NCBI GenBank assembly: GCA_011799875.1
Contig: CM022299.1
Coordinates: 35,670,755 to 35,734,754, forward strand
Direction: 5' to 3'
DNA: 64,000 nucleotides
Origin: Thinopyrum elongatum
Taxonomy: Eukaryota; Streptophyta; Magnoliopsida; Poales; Poaceae
Position 1 is the stretch's first letter; every line of letters begins with the position of its first letter. The notes below the pieces were generated by a model. It worked only from the letters and a program-made list of their open reading frames with translations. It ran no database searches and had not been told where the DNA came from. The translations under genes were made by a program, and so were the position numbers. Shown here in pieces: positions 1 to 11,120 of this stretch.

Positions 1-235
1 TTATACACAGAACCTTAGTAGTAGCGCTGGATAAAATGAGGCGCTACTGCTACTTAGCAGTAGCGTGTGTCCACAGAAGGCGCTACTGCTATATACATAG
101 CAGTAGTGTGGCAGGGACAAAGAGCGCTACTATTAAAATTGCCCCACCGTTGCCGCCAGGCTAAGTGTAGTAGTAGCGCTTTCCCTTGAAATGCGCTACT
201 GCTAGGTAGTTTAGCAGTAGCGCTTTCCCCTAACG
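1..235. repeat. CACTA subterminal repeats, left cluster
   Basis: Many direct and inverted copies of a GCGCTACTGCTA / TAGCAGTAGCGC motif at irregular spacing. In CACTA elements such subterminal repeats are transposase-binding sites. That role is family knowledge, not something shown here. Confidence 0.85.
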
Positions 236-254
236 CGTGCTACTGCTAAACCCA

Positions 255-640
255 TCCTATCTTCTCCACACCGTCTGCCCCTCACTCTCCCCCTCTCCAC
301 TCCCACTCTCACGCACACCATCGTCCGCCGCCGCCGACGTTCGGCCCTCCCCGACCACCGTCGTCGCCCGCCACCGCCGACGCTTCTGCTCCTCCTCCAC
401 CGAGGTAGTTCCTCCATCCCTCCTCCTTCCACCTCCCTTCCCTCCTCGTCCCTCTCCCGATCTCTCCCTCCCTCTCCCTCCTCACTCCCGCCTCCTCCCT
501 CCCACCTCCCTCCCTGCCTTGTCCGTGCTCTCCTCCCTACCTCATCCGTCCTCCTCCTCCCTGCCTCATCCGTCTACCTCCTCCCTTCCACCCTCACTCA
601 CCCCTCCCTTCGTTCCTACTCCCTCCACTTCCCTCTATTT
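255..640. repeat. Pyrimidine-rich tract inside the CACTA element
   Basis: About 390 bases with almost only C and T on the plus strand, mostly CTCCCTCC-type runs. It sits just inside the left subterminal repeats. Translation gives low-complexity Pro/Ser/Leu only, so I do not read it as coding. Confidence 0.8.
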
Positions 641-724
641 TTGAAATTTTAAGAATAGAAATTTTTAGGTATTAAATTTAGTAATAGAAGTAAGAAAATT
701 TAGGGTAGAACTAGGGTAATAGAA

Positions 725-902
725 TTTTTAGTAAGTGTTTAATAGAAATAGTTTATTTAGTAAGTGGTTAATAGAACTAGTTTATTTATAGTAAGTGCTT
801 AATAGAACTAGTTTATTTAGTAAGTGGTTAATAGAACTAGTTTATTTAGTAAGTACTTAATAGAACTAGTTTATTTAGTAAGTGCTTAATAGAACTAGTT
901 TA
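725..902. repeat. 29-bp tandem array
   Basis: About six head-to-tail copies of a 29-base AT-rich unit containing AATAGAACTAGT and TTTAGTAAGTG. Copies differ by one to three bases, and one has a two-base insertion. The array lies in the non-coding interior of the CACTA element. Confidence 0.85.
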
Positions 903-1335
903 GAGAGAGAGACCTATATTGGCAAATTTAGTTATGTTAGGATTATATATAAGATATTTTGAAATGTTTTTGTTCATATTTTCAATCATTGAAATGCAAT
1001 GACCATCAAGTTTGAATGCCCATATGATGTAGATATAAACATGTATATCTAGTGTTGCTCAAATAGGATATGTGATTGCCCAAGTGGCTATGTTTGCAGG
1101 GAACACCTCCGAGTGGCCTATGTTTTGCCGGAGTGTTGATTAATTTCCGTTCCGGCAAATTTCAGGCGCTTGATATGTCCTTTTTTAGCAAAGGTCGTGC
1201 CGGATTTTTCCGTGAATTTTGGCATGACTTGTGCTAGAATATGTAGGAAATATCGAATGGCCCAGATTTTCTAGAAAGATAATTAAACGACATTTCAGGT
1301 TGACTTTAAGTCTGTCGGGACTCCACCATATATGA

Positions 1336-1452
1336 GAGAAGAAGAATGCCGACTGTTGTCGTGGGGGTAGCTTCTTCTTCATTCCAAGGTGCTTGACATT
1401 TTGGTGTAATGCACTTTGGAATGACAGGAGTAGCTACCATCACCGACGGTCG
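1336..1452. repeat. CACTA internal hairpin repeat, copy 1
   Basis: This segment folds on itself. A left arm around GTAGCTTCTTCTTCATTCC pairs with a right arm around GGAATGACAGGAGTAGCTAC across a short loop, and the outer flanks (CCGACTGTTGTCG and CGACGGTCG) also partly complement. A second copy follows within 20 bases. Confidence 0.7.
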
Positions 1453-1465
1453 CAAATGTCAGAGA

Positions 1466-1577
1466 TGAAGAATCCCGACTGTTATCGTGGGGGTAGCTTC
1501 TCCTTCGTTCCCGTGCGCTAGACAATTTTGTGTAATGCACTCGGGAACGAAGGGAGGAGCTACCATCACCGACGGTC
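1466..1577. repeat. CACTA internal hairpin repeat, copy 2
   Basis: Direct repeat of the 1336-1452 unit with its own inverted arms: GTAGCTTCTCCTTCGTTCCCG against CGGGAACGAAGGGAGGAGCTAC. Some arm changes in copy 2 relative to copy 1 are paired on both sides of the stem, so the hairpin is kept although the sequence differs. Confidence 0.7.
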
Positions 1578-1726
1578 GAATATATACACCACGTGAGCTG
1601 AGAGTTTTCAAGAAAATACTCGACAGACCGATAGTCAACCCGTGATGAATAATAATGATCTAATTTAGTTTTTGTAGTCATATATTTAATTTTAGAAGTT
1701 TAATCTTTGAATTATGAACATAGGAA

Positions 1727-2915
1727 ATGTCGTCCGACGACGATAGGCTCCCGGAGTGCGACTGGTGCGGCGACGACCGGGGTCTGTGCGACAGGCCTCA
1801 CCTGGTAGAAGGTCGGCGCTTCAGTATTAAGCTCCAGGAGACCTTCGATGTTGAAACGGTACGCAACGATGACAAGTGTTTTTTCGTGATTAAGCACGAC
1901 TTCTGCTTCTTCAACGTGTAATTTTCGTCTTTTACAATTCGACTAGCTTATCCCATGCCATGCAAGACGCTATGTCTTGGAGAAGCTGGATTTTAAAGAT
2001 CATGAAAACATGGAGACAAAGATAGTTCACCTAAGGACCCATCATGGTTATGATTTTGCTGTAAATCTATACAATTATGAGATCGTATCCCATTTTGGTT
2101 GCCCAAATTTCGAAGCACTTTGCAAGACGTATGATTTTCATGAGGGTATGCTTGTCACCTTGGATCTTGGTCATCCTGACATCGACGAAGAGAATATGGA
2201 CATTTGGGTCCTTGTTGATACGCTTCCAATTCTACCGCTATGTGAGTTTCTCAAACATATTTATTAACTAATTTATATTGTTTATTTCAAAATAGTTGAC
2301 AGCTTATTTCCATTAACAGCTTATTTTCATTCTTCAAAAAATGTACGGAAGATGGTAGACAGAACCTACTACACTGATGGCGCAGAATTAACTTATCAGG
2401 AGAAAGATCATCTTATCTCATTTATTAATGATGTTGAGAATTACAATATCAGTTATCAAACCCTGCACATTATGGTCAATACGTCCCACTAGTGCACGTG
2501 TTGAACTACGGTAACATCCATGGAGATGGCATGGTAAGATTTTTTACTATTACGACATCCGTGCATCTTTTGCATAAATTCTTCTAAAGCTAAACTACAT
2601 TGCTAACTATGACGTTATTACTATGTTTTTCAACAGAAAATCCCGAAGGATTGTGTGCCTCATCTGATGTTTCCGAAAGGTCGCCTTGATGTTATTAGCT
2701 TACGGCCAGGTCATCCTAGGCTTCACTGCTGTTCATACTAGATTTCTAAAACCGATGGAGACATGACAATCAAAAAATGGAAAAAATGTATGGACAATCA
2801 TAGGGAGCTACTTGGAAGCAACATTGTGCGAAGCGCAAGAATTGGAGACAGGATAGTCTCCATTCTCCCTAATGGAGAGTCAGGGCCTATCTTGTTTTAT
2901 GCTATTTTACCTTAG
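1727..2915 (+). pseudogene. Broken B3-domain-like gene carried by the CACTA element
   Basis: A protein-like reading can be followed through four segments: 1727-1916, about 1948-2240, about 2329-2533 and about 2636-2915, with plausible GT...AG boundaries (GTGAGT at 2241, GTAAGA at 2534). The first apparent intron is only about 30 bases, which is very short for a plant. The product starts with an acidic, Cys-containing head (MSSDDDRLPECDWCG) and then has two regions that resemble plant B3 DNA-binding domains, ending ILPNGESGP...FYAILP. The reading is broken by a one-base frame change near 2460 and an in-frame TAG near 2741. I see no transposase motif. The B3 assignment is tentative; the gene-like character is more certain than the family. 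Confidence 0.5.
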
Positions 2916-3329
2916 AGAGGGTAGTAGGTCCTATGAGAGAGGAGTAGGTCCTAGGTACAATGTGTTATTATGTGCTACAATGTGTTAGAGTTGATGATGA
3001 TGATGAGGAGGAGTTGTGATTATGACTAGTGACCAAGTTGTTATATGATGTCTCATGGACGAAAATGATGATCATGAGGAGTTGTTATATGACAATGATG
3101 TATTATGATGATAAGTTGTTAATGATATGATGATGATGATGAGTTATTATATCATTGGGTGAAAGAACGGCGGATTAGTTTGAAGTGGATGGATCCTAAG
3201 TGACCAAGTCATGGATTATCGCGTAACTCATTATGATGTAAAAACAATCTCTAAATTGCTACTGTATGAAAATTTGTATAATGGTGTATGAATATGACAT
3301 AAAATAAAAAAGAAATAGAATACGTAATA
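2916..3329. other. Non-coding CACTA interior
   Basis: AT-rich sequence with short GATGATGA and TTATATGATG runs between the broken gene and the right subterminal repeats. No gene is seen. Confidence 0.6.
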
Positions 3330-3539
3330 ATAGTAGTAGCGCGGGCAGAGAGGCGCGCTGCTAGTAATTACCAGTAGCGCTTCCTGCAAGACGCACTACT
3401 ACTAAGCACGTATAGCAGTAGCGCTTGTAAACCAAGGCTACTGCTAACCTTTAGCTGTAGCGCCGTAGCAGTAGCGCGGCACCCCGCGCTACTAGTAGGC
3501 CAAAAACCAGCGCTACTTCTAGGCTTTTCCCTAGTAGTG
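3330..3539. repeat. CACTA subterminal repeats and right terminal inverted repeat
   Basis: Repeated AGTAGCGC / GCGCTACT motifs run into the terminal CCTAGTAGTG at 3530-3539. The base after the terminus is 3540 and the flanking triplet is ATA. The matching three-base target duplication cannot be tested because the left end lies outside the window. Confidence 0.88.
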
Positions 3540-4089
3540 ATACCAAGTAGCAATCCCCCAAAACAGTTTCGGAAACGGAGCTTCGAACAAAGAGATTGAA
3601 ATTCATGCGTTTGAGAGCAAGAACCCGAGAGAGAGAGCAATGGCGATTTTTTCTGGAGGTAGGTGATGACATGGGCTAAAGAGATAAGTGAGGGGGCCCA
3701 CGTGGGGACCACAACCCACCAGGGCGCGCCTGGGGCTGCAGGCGTGCCCAGGTGGGTTGTGCCCACCTGGTGCACCCCCCCTCTGATGTTATTTGTACTA
3801 AAAATTCAGAAATATTCAGAAAAAAATCGTATTAAATTTTCAGGGTATTCTGAGAACTTTTATTTTTGGGTCATTTTTTTATTGCACGAAAAATTTAGAA
3901 AACAGACAAAGCATGTCATTTTATTTTATTTGACTAAGAAAAATAGAGAATAAAAATTGGGAGCAGAAGGTTGTGCTTACTAAATTCATCAACTTCATAC
4001 CTCTAAAAAATGATCCATTAATAAGGTTGATCAAGTCTTATTAACAACCACCTTCGATTAGCATGAAACCGAAGAACTTTCGTAAAACA
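3540..4089 (-). mobile_element. Element C, non-coding 3' internal remnant
   Basis: On the minus strand this follows the end of C's gag-protease region and carries no RT, RNase H or integrase coding sequence. It includes a GC-rich inverted pair around CCAGGGCGCGCCTGG (about 3718-3760), of a kind common in Triticeae Gypsy LTRs and tails, and ends abruptly at the CACTA terminus. C's 3' LTR is not in the window. Confidence 0.6.
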
Positions 4090-6877
4090 CTAAGTTACCT
4101 CAACGGGGATATGCATGTCCCCAACAATAAGCATTTCGTATTTCTTTTTGGCAGTAGGTAGAGGTAGTTGAAAACTTCCAATAGTGAGTGTCGGAGATTT
4201 TTCGATAACATTAATACCATTCACTTGGAATTGTTTCTTCGAAAAGTGCACCGTATGTTCGTTACCATTGATATGAAAAGTGACCTTGCTTTTATTGCAA
4301 TCAATAACAGCCCCTGCAGTATTCAAAAAGGGTCTACCAAGGATAATCGACATATTGTCGTCCTCGGACATCTCAAGTATAACAAAGTCAGTTAAGATAG
4401 TAACAATTGCAACAACAATGGGCACATCCTCACAAATATCGATAGGTATGGCAGTTGATTTGTCAGCCATTTGCAAAGATATTTCAGTGGGTGTGAGTTT
4501 ATTCAAATCAAGTCTTTTATATAAAGAGAAAGGCATAAAACTAACACCAGCTCCTAAATCACACAAAGTAGTTTTGACATAATTTCTTTTGATGGAGCGA
4601 GGTATAGTTGGTATTCCCGGATCTCCAAGTTTTTTAGGTAATCCATCCTTAAAAGAATAATTAGCAAGCATGGTGGAGATTTTAGCTTCCGGTATTTTTC
4701 TCTTATTAGTGATGATGTCTTTCATATATGTTGCATAAGGGGCCATCTTTAATATATCAGTCAAGCGAGTGCGCAAAAAGACCGGCCTAAGCATTTCAGC
4801 AGAGCGCTCAAATTCTTCATCATCCTTTTTCTTAGTTGACTTAGGTGGAAAGGGCATGGGTTTTTGAACCCATGGTTCTCTTTCCCTTCCATGTTTTCTA
4901 GCAACAAAGTCTCTTTTATCATATCTTTTATTTTTAGGTTATGGGTTATCAAGATCAACAACTGGTTCTATTTCAACATCATTATCTGGTTGTTTATCAT
5001 TGTCTCGTTGAGTGTCTTCATGAGCATCATCATTATCTTTTTCATTATCACCAGATGAATGTTCATTACCAGATTGAGTTTCAGCATCAGAAATAGAAAC
5101 TTCATTATCATCAGGAGGTTTTTCTTGCTCAGGTTCACTAGAAGCATGCAAAGTCCTATCATTTTTCCTTTTCTTTTTCTTTTTAGAAGGACTAGGTGCA
5201 TCAGTGTTAATTCTTTGAGAGTCTTGTTCAATTCTTTTAGGGTGTCCCTTAGGATAAAGTGGTTCCTGAGGCATTCTACCTCCTCTAGTCACCACTCTTA
5301 TAACATGATCATTCATATTATTATTCATTTCATCAAGCAGTTCTCTTTGAGATTTAGCAACTTGTTCTAACTGAGTATGAACCATAGAGGCATGTTTTCC
5401 TACACCTCTAACATCATTGGAGATTCTAAATATCAAGTCACTCAAGCGAGCAATCATATTGGAATTGTATTTCAATTGTTTCATTACATTTTCATTGAAG
5501 TGATCTTGTTTTCTACTGTAGTTATCAAACTCATAAAGGCATTGACTAGGATGTTTATTGTAAGGAATGTCACTTTCATCAAATTTCATCAAAGAGTTTA
5601 CCTCTACCACCTTTGGTGGTGGTGTGTCAAGTCCATGTATTTCTTCAATAGGAGGTAAATTTTTAACATCCTCTGCTTTAATACCTTTTTCCTTCATACT
5701 TTTCTTTGCCTCTTGCATATCTTCAGGATTGAGATTTAAGATACCCCTCTTCTTCGGAGTGGGTTTAGGCGGTGGTTCAGGAAGAATCCAATCATCATAA
5801 TTTTTCAATATATTGTGCAATAATTCCCCAGCTTGTTCAACAGTTCGTTCCCTGAAAACACAACCAGCACAACTATCTAGGAAGTCCCTAGAAGCATCAG
5901 TTAGTCCATCATAGAAGATATCAAGTATTTCATTTTTCTTAAGAGCATGATTAGGCAAAGCATTATGCAATTGGAGAAGCCTCCCCCAAGCTTGTGGGAG
6001 ACTCTCTTCTTCAATTTGCACAAAGTTAAATATTTCCTGTAAGGCAGCTTGTTTCTGTAGGAAAATATTTTTTAGAGAAGTAGTAAATCATATCTTGGGG
6101 ACTACACACACAACCAGGAGCAAGAGTATTGTACCAAATCTTAGCATCACCCTTCAATAAGAACGGAAATAATTTGAGAATATAGTAGTAGTGAATCTTC
6201 TCATCATGAGCAAATAGGGTGGCTATATCATTTAATTTAGTAAGGTGTGCCACAATAGTTTCAGCCTCATAGCCATGAAAAGGATCAGATTCAACCAAAG
6301 TAATTAACCCTGGGTCGACAGAGAATTCATAATCCTTATCATTAACAAAGATAGGTGAAGTAGCAAACTTAGGATCACATTTCATTCTAACATTCAGAGA
6401 TTTCTCTTTCAGTTTGCATAATAATTTCTTAAGATCATCTCTATCATTGCAGGCAAGAAAATCTCTAGTTGTCTCCTCATCTATAACATAACCTTCAGGT
6501 ATCTTAGGCAATTCATATCTAGGAGAGCTAGGCCTAATAGGTGTTTCAAGATTTTCAGTTTCAAGCACTTCATCAGTTTCAATAATTTCATCAGTTTCAG
6601 CATTCTCAATATCTTTAGCTCTAGCAATTTGTTCATCAAGAAATTCACCTAGTGGCATATTATCATCAAGCAAGGTACTAGCATCATCATGAGTAGCATT
6701 CATAGCAGAAGTAGCATCATTAATAACTTGTGACATATTAGGATTAATAGCATGTGGTGGTGTTGCAAGTCTACTCAAAATAGAAGGTGAATCAAGTGCA
6801 GAGTGTGATGGCAGTTCCTTACCTCCCCTCGTCTTAGAGGGAAAAGTCTTAGTCTTGGTATCCTTCAGATTCTTCAT
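4090..6877 (-). pseudogene. Element C gag-protease, broken
   Basis: Retrotransposon capsid (gag) plus an aspartyl-protease-like domain of an Athila-type Gypsy element. The N-terminal part reads from 6877 to 6026. The frame then changes near 6055 and continues from 6021 to 4090, interrupted by one stop at 4939-4941. The gag core is recognisable by LKGDAKIWYNTL and by QAWGRLLQLHNALPNH. An acidic, charged linker follows (4990-5250). The protease-like part has CDLGAGVSFMP as the active-site region and ILGRPFLNTAGAVIDC downstream. The coding region then ends with no reverse transcriptase or integrase, so C depended on other elements. One frameshift and one nonsense change make it non-functional as read. 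Confidence 0.85.
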
Positions 6878-6926
6878 AGTGATAAATTGATAATAATCCC
6901 AAGTGACTCAACAAATATAGCTATGC

Positions 6927-6944
6927 TCCCCGGCAACGGCTCCA
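6927..6944 (-). other. Element C primer-binding site
   Basis: The minus strand reads TGGAGCCGTTGCCGGGGA, one base off the TGGCGCCGTTGCCGGGGA sequence typical of plant Gypsy elements. It lies 12 bases inside the 5' LTR end at 6956, and it fixes the polarity of C as minus. Confidence 0.85.
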
Positions 6945-6955
6945 GAAAAAGGTCT

Positions 6956-7443
6956 TGATAACCCACAAGTATAGGGGATGGCAACAATTTTCGAGGGTAG
7001 AGTATTCAACCCAGATTTATAGATTCGATAGAAAGGGAGCCAAAGAATATTTGTAAGTATTAGCAGCTGAGTTGTCAATTCAACCACACCTGAAGATTAA
7101 TTATCTACAGCAATATGATCAGTAGCAAAGTAATATGATAGTTTTGATAGCAACAATAATTGTAACAGTAACGGTAACATTGATAGCAGCAATTTTGTAG
7201 CAGTTGTAACAGTAACAGCAGTAGTAGTAACTTAGCAAAAAGAACTTGTGGTAAATTCGTAGGCATTGGATTGGTGAATTCGTTGGATGATATTCATCAT
7301 ATAATAGTCATAACCTAGGGTGATACAGCACTAGCTTCAGTTCATAAATATAATGTAGGCATGTATTCCGTAAATAGTCATACGTGCTTATGGAAAGAAC
7401 TTGCATGACATCTTTTATCCTACCCTCCCATGGCAGCGGGGTC
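6956..7443 (-). mobile_element. Element C 5' LTR, inner part
   Basis: On the minus strand this is the 3' portion of the 5' LTR, ending ...CTTGTGGGTTATCA beside the primer-binding site. It is cut at 7443 by element A; the outer part continues at 31298-32208. Joining the two across the duplicated GGTC restores an unbroken LTR reading. Confidence 0.85.
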
Positions 7444-8635
7444 TGATGACCCACAAGTATAGGGGGTCTATCATAGTCCTTTCGATAAGTAAGAGTGTCG
7501 AACCCAACGAGGAGCAGAAGAAAATGACAAGCGATTTTCAGCAAGGTACTCTCTGCAAGCACTGAAATTATCGGTAACAGATATTTGTGTGATAAGATAA
7601 TTCGTAACGGGTAACAAGTAACAAAAGTAACTAAGGTGCAGCAAGGTGGCCCAATCCTTTTTGTAGCAAAGGACAAGCCTGGATGAACTCTTATATAAAG
7701 CAAAGCGCTCCCGAGGACACATGGGAATTGTTGTCAAGCTAGTTTTCATCATGCTCATATGATTCGTGTTCGTTACTTTGATAATATGATATGTGGGTGT
7801 ACCGGTGCTTGGGTGCTGCCCTTCCTTGGACAAGCCTCCCACTTATGATTAACCCCTCTCGCAAGCATCCGCAACTACGAAAGAAGAATTAAGATAAATC
7901 TAACCATAGCATGAAACATATGGATCCAAATCAGCCCCTTACGAAGCAACGCATAAACTAGGGTTTAAGCTTCTGTCACTCTAGCAACCCATCATCTACT
8001 TATTAATTCCCAATGCCTTCCCCTAGGCCCAAATCATGGTGAAGTGTCATGTAGTCGACATTCACATAACAGCACTTGAGGAAAGACAACATACATCTCA
8101 TCAAAATATCGAACGAATACCAAATTCACATGATTACTTATAACAAGACTTCTCCCATGTCCTCAGGAACAAACGTAACTACTCACAAAGCATATTCATG
8201 TTCATAATTAGAAGAGTATTAATTATCATTAAGGATCTGAACATATGATCTTCCACCGGATAAACCAACTAGCATCAACTACAAGGAGTAATCAACACTA
8301 CTAGCAACCCACATGTACCAATCTGAGGTTTTGAGACAAAGATCGGATACAAGAGATGAACTAGGGTTTGAGAGGAGATGGTGCTGGTGAATATGTTGAT
8401 GGAGATTGACCCCCTCTCGATGAGAGGATCGTTGGTGATGATGATGGCTTCGATTTCCCCCTCCGGGAGGGAAGTTTCCCAGGCAGAATAGCTCCGCCGG
8501 AGCCCTAGATTGGTTCTGCCCAAGTTCCGCCACCATATAGCAGAAGATGGGCATCGGGGGCCTGCCAGGTGGCCCACAAGGCAGGGGGCGTGCCCAGGGG
8601 GGTAGGGCGCGCCCTCCACCCTTGTGGTCTCCTCG
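7444..8635 (-). mobile_element. Element A 3' LTR, truncated
   Basis: Closely matches 29774 to about 31020 of the 5' LTR, starting TGATGACCCACAAGTATAGG in plus orientation. Only about 1.19 kb of roughly 1.52 kb is present. At about 8630 the sequence switches to the tail of the internal region inside a GC-rich stretch (GGGCGCGCCCTCCACCC). The outer U3 end, which should finish GACGTATCA, is missing. Confidence 0.8.
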
Positions 8636-8744
8636 TGCAACTTTCGGACTACTTTTAATTTTCTTAATTTTTTAAATATTCCAAAACAAGGAAAAATTAT
8701 CATTGGAAACATTTTACAGTCGGTTTACTTACCGCACCACATAC

Positions 8745-9264
8745 CTATTCCTTTTCAGAGTCTGAAACGTTCTGGAAAGTGTCCCTTATGTACTCCTTCG
8801 GTGTTACGGTGTCAATTATATTGGTCTCAAGATTTATGGGATTACCTAAGATATAATGTTTGAATCTTTGACCGTTTACCACCTTCGGATTTGTGCCATC
8901 GGCGTTGTTGATCTTAATGGCACCGGAATGATAGACCTCCTCGATAATGTAAGGACCTTACCATTTAGCGAGAAGCTTTCCTGCAAAAAATCTTAAACGA
9001 GAGTTGTATAGCAAAACATGACCACCTACATTAAACTCTCGCTTTTGTATCCTTTTGTCATGCCATCTTTTAACTTTTTCTGTAAACAACTTGGCATTCT
9101 CATAGGCTTGGGTTCTCCATTCATCAAGCGAGCTAATGTCAAATAACCTCTTCTCACCAGCAAGTTTGAAATCATAGTAGAGCTCTTTGATTGCCCAATA
9201 AGCTTTGTGTTCTAGTTCAAGAGGTAAGTGACAAGCCTTTCCATAAACCATTTTATATGGAGAC
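8745..9264 (-). pseudogene. Element A integrase C-terminal fragment
   Basis: The minus-strand reading begins SPYKMVYGKACHLP and passes through the integrase tail (WAIKELYYDF..., FAGKLLAKW), which is typical of Athila-type pol. It has a stop at 8958-8960 where relatives carry a Glu codon, continues in frame with GPYIIEEVYHSGAIKIN, and ends at a stop at 8745-8747. It is severed from the rest of pol by the B tandem, which begins at 9265. The other part of the integrase is at 25599 and above. Confidence 0.85.
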
Positions 9265-10864
9265 TGATACGTCTCCAACGTATCTATAATTTTTGATTGT
9301 TCCATGCTATTATATTATCTGTTTTGGATGTTTTATATGCATTAATATGCTATTTTATATTATTTTTGGAACTAACCTATTAACCTAGAGCCCAGTGCCG
9401 GTTTCTGTTTTTTCCTTGTTTTTGAGTTTCGCAGAAAAGGAATACCAAACGGAGTCCAAACGGAATAAAACTTTTGCGATGATTTTTCTTGGACCAAAAG
9501 GAAACCAGGAGACTTGGAGATGAAGTCGGAGGAGCCACGAGGTGGCCACAAGGACGGAGGGCGCGCCCAGGGGGTAGGGCGCGCCCCCCACCCTTGTGGG
9601 CCCCTCGTGCACCTCCTGACCTAATTCTTTCGCCTATATATACTCATATATCCCCAAACCAACAGAGGCATCCACGAAAAGACTTTTCCACCGCAGCAAC
9701 CTTCTGTACCCATGAGATCCCATCTAGGGACCTTTTCCGGCACCCTGCCAGCGGGGGATTCGATCACGGAGGGCTTCTACATCAACACCATTGCCCTTCC
9801 GATGAAGCGTGAGTAGTTTACCACAGACCTATGGGTCCATAGCTAGTAGCTAGATGGCTTCTTCTCTCTCTTTGATTCTCAATACCATGTTCTCCTCGAT
9901 GTTCTTGGAGATCTATTCGATGTAATACTTTTTTTGCAGTGTGTTTGCCGAGATCCGATGAATTGTGGATTTATGATTAGCTTATCTATGAATATTATTT
10001 GAATCTTCTCTGAATTCTTATATGCATGATTTGATATCTTTGTAATTCTCTTCGAACTATCGGTTTGGTTTGGCCAACTAGATTGGTTTTTCTTGCAATG
10101 GGAGAAGTGCTTAGCTCTGGGTTCAACCTTGCGGTGTCCTTTCCCAGTGACAGTAGGGGCAGCAAGGCACGTATTGTATTGTTGCCATCGAGGATAAAAA
10201 GATGGGGTTATAATCATATTGCTTGAGTTAATTCCTCTACATCATGCCATCTTACTTAATGCATTACTCTGTTCTTTATGAACTTAATACTCTAGATGCA
10301 TGCTGGATAGCGGTCGATGTGTGGAGTAATAGTAGTAGATGCAAAATCATTTCGGTCTACTTGACACGAACGTGATGCCTATATTCATGATCATTGCCTT
10401 AGATATCATCATAACTTTGCGCTTTTCTATCAATTGCTCGGCAGTAATTTGTTCACCCACCATATTATTTTCTATCTTGAGAGAACCTCTAGTGAAACCT
10501 ATGGCCCTCGGGTCTATTTTCCATCATATAATCTTCTACTTTTTATCATACAAGTTTCCGATCTACTATTTTGCAATCTTTTACTTTCCGATCTATAAAA
10601 CAAAAATACCAAAAATATTTACTTTATCGTTTATCTATCTCTATCAGATCTCACTTTTGCAAATAACCGTGAAGGGATTGACAACCCCTTTATCGCGTTG
10701 GGTGCAAGTTGTTTGATTGTTTGTGCAGGTATTCGGTGATTTGTGCGTTGTCTCCTACTGGATTGATACCTTTGTTCTCAAACTGAGGGAAATACTTATC
10801 TCTACTTTGCTGCATCACCCTTTCCTCTTCAAGGGAAAAACCAACGCAAGCTCAAGAAGTAGCA
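9265..10864 (+). mobile_element. Element B LTR 1 (5' LTR of the tandem)
   Basis: 1600-bp LTR beginning TGATACGTCTCCAACG and ending ...CAAGAAGTAGCA, followed after 11 bases by a primer-binding site. It carries a GC-rich inverted segment (about 9558-9592) and a TATATATA-type stretch near 9636. It matches the second LTR at 16032-17632 with few visible differences, so the copies are fairly young. It resembles the family I remember as Sabrina; the name is unverified. Confidence 0.92.
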
Positions 10865-10875
10865 GGAAGAATTTC

Positions 10876-10893
10876 TGGCGCCATTGCCGGGGA
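10876..10893 (+). other. Element B unit 1 primer-binding site
   Basis: TGGCGCCATTGCCGGGGA, one base different from the unit 2 site and from the usual plant Gypsy sequence. Confidence 0.88.
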
Positions 10894-11120
10894 GATCTAC
10901 GCCAAGACAAGACATACCAAGTACCCATCATAAACTCTCATCTCTTGCATTACATTATTCGCCATTTGTCTCTCGTTTTCCTCTCCCCCACTTCTAAAAC
11001 GATTTTCGAAAAGATTTGCCTTTTTCTTTCGCCCCTCTCTTTGCCTTTTCTTCGCCCCTCTTCCGTTCGTCTTGTTCGTTTGCTTTTTGTGTGCTCGTGT
11101 GTTGGATTGCTTGCTTTGTC

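Larger units (their letters stand above)
1..3539. mobile_element. CACTA DNA transposon, right-hand part
   Basis: The right end is clear: read on the minus strand from 3539 the sequence begins CACTACTAGGGAAAAGCC, the usual CACTA-superfamily terminal inverted repeat of Triticeae. Dense copies of the subterminal motif AGTAGCGC / GCGCTACT lie at both 1-235 and 3330-3539, as expected for the two subterminal zones. The left terminus is outside the window, so the full length is unknown. No transposase (TNPD) coding sequence is visible, so the visible part is non-autonomous or decayed. The interior holds a pyrimidine-rich tract, a 29-bp tandem array, two hairpin repeats and a broken B3-like gene. The element abuts Gypsy element C at 3540. 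Confidence 0.88.

Noticed and set aside
237..644. Open frame rich in Pro, Ser and Leu
   Set aside because: It is a translation of the pyrimidine-rich CACTA tract; no domain, and the composition explains the lack of stops.
725..902. Possible CRISPR-like array
   Set aside because: Units are contiguous with no spacers, and the context is a plant transposon.
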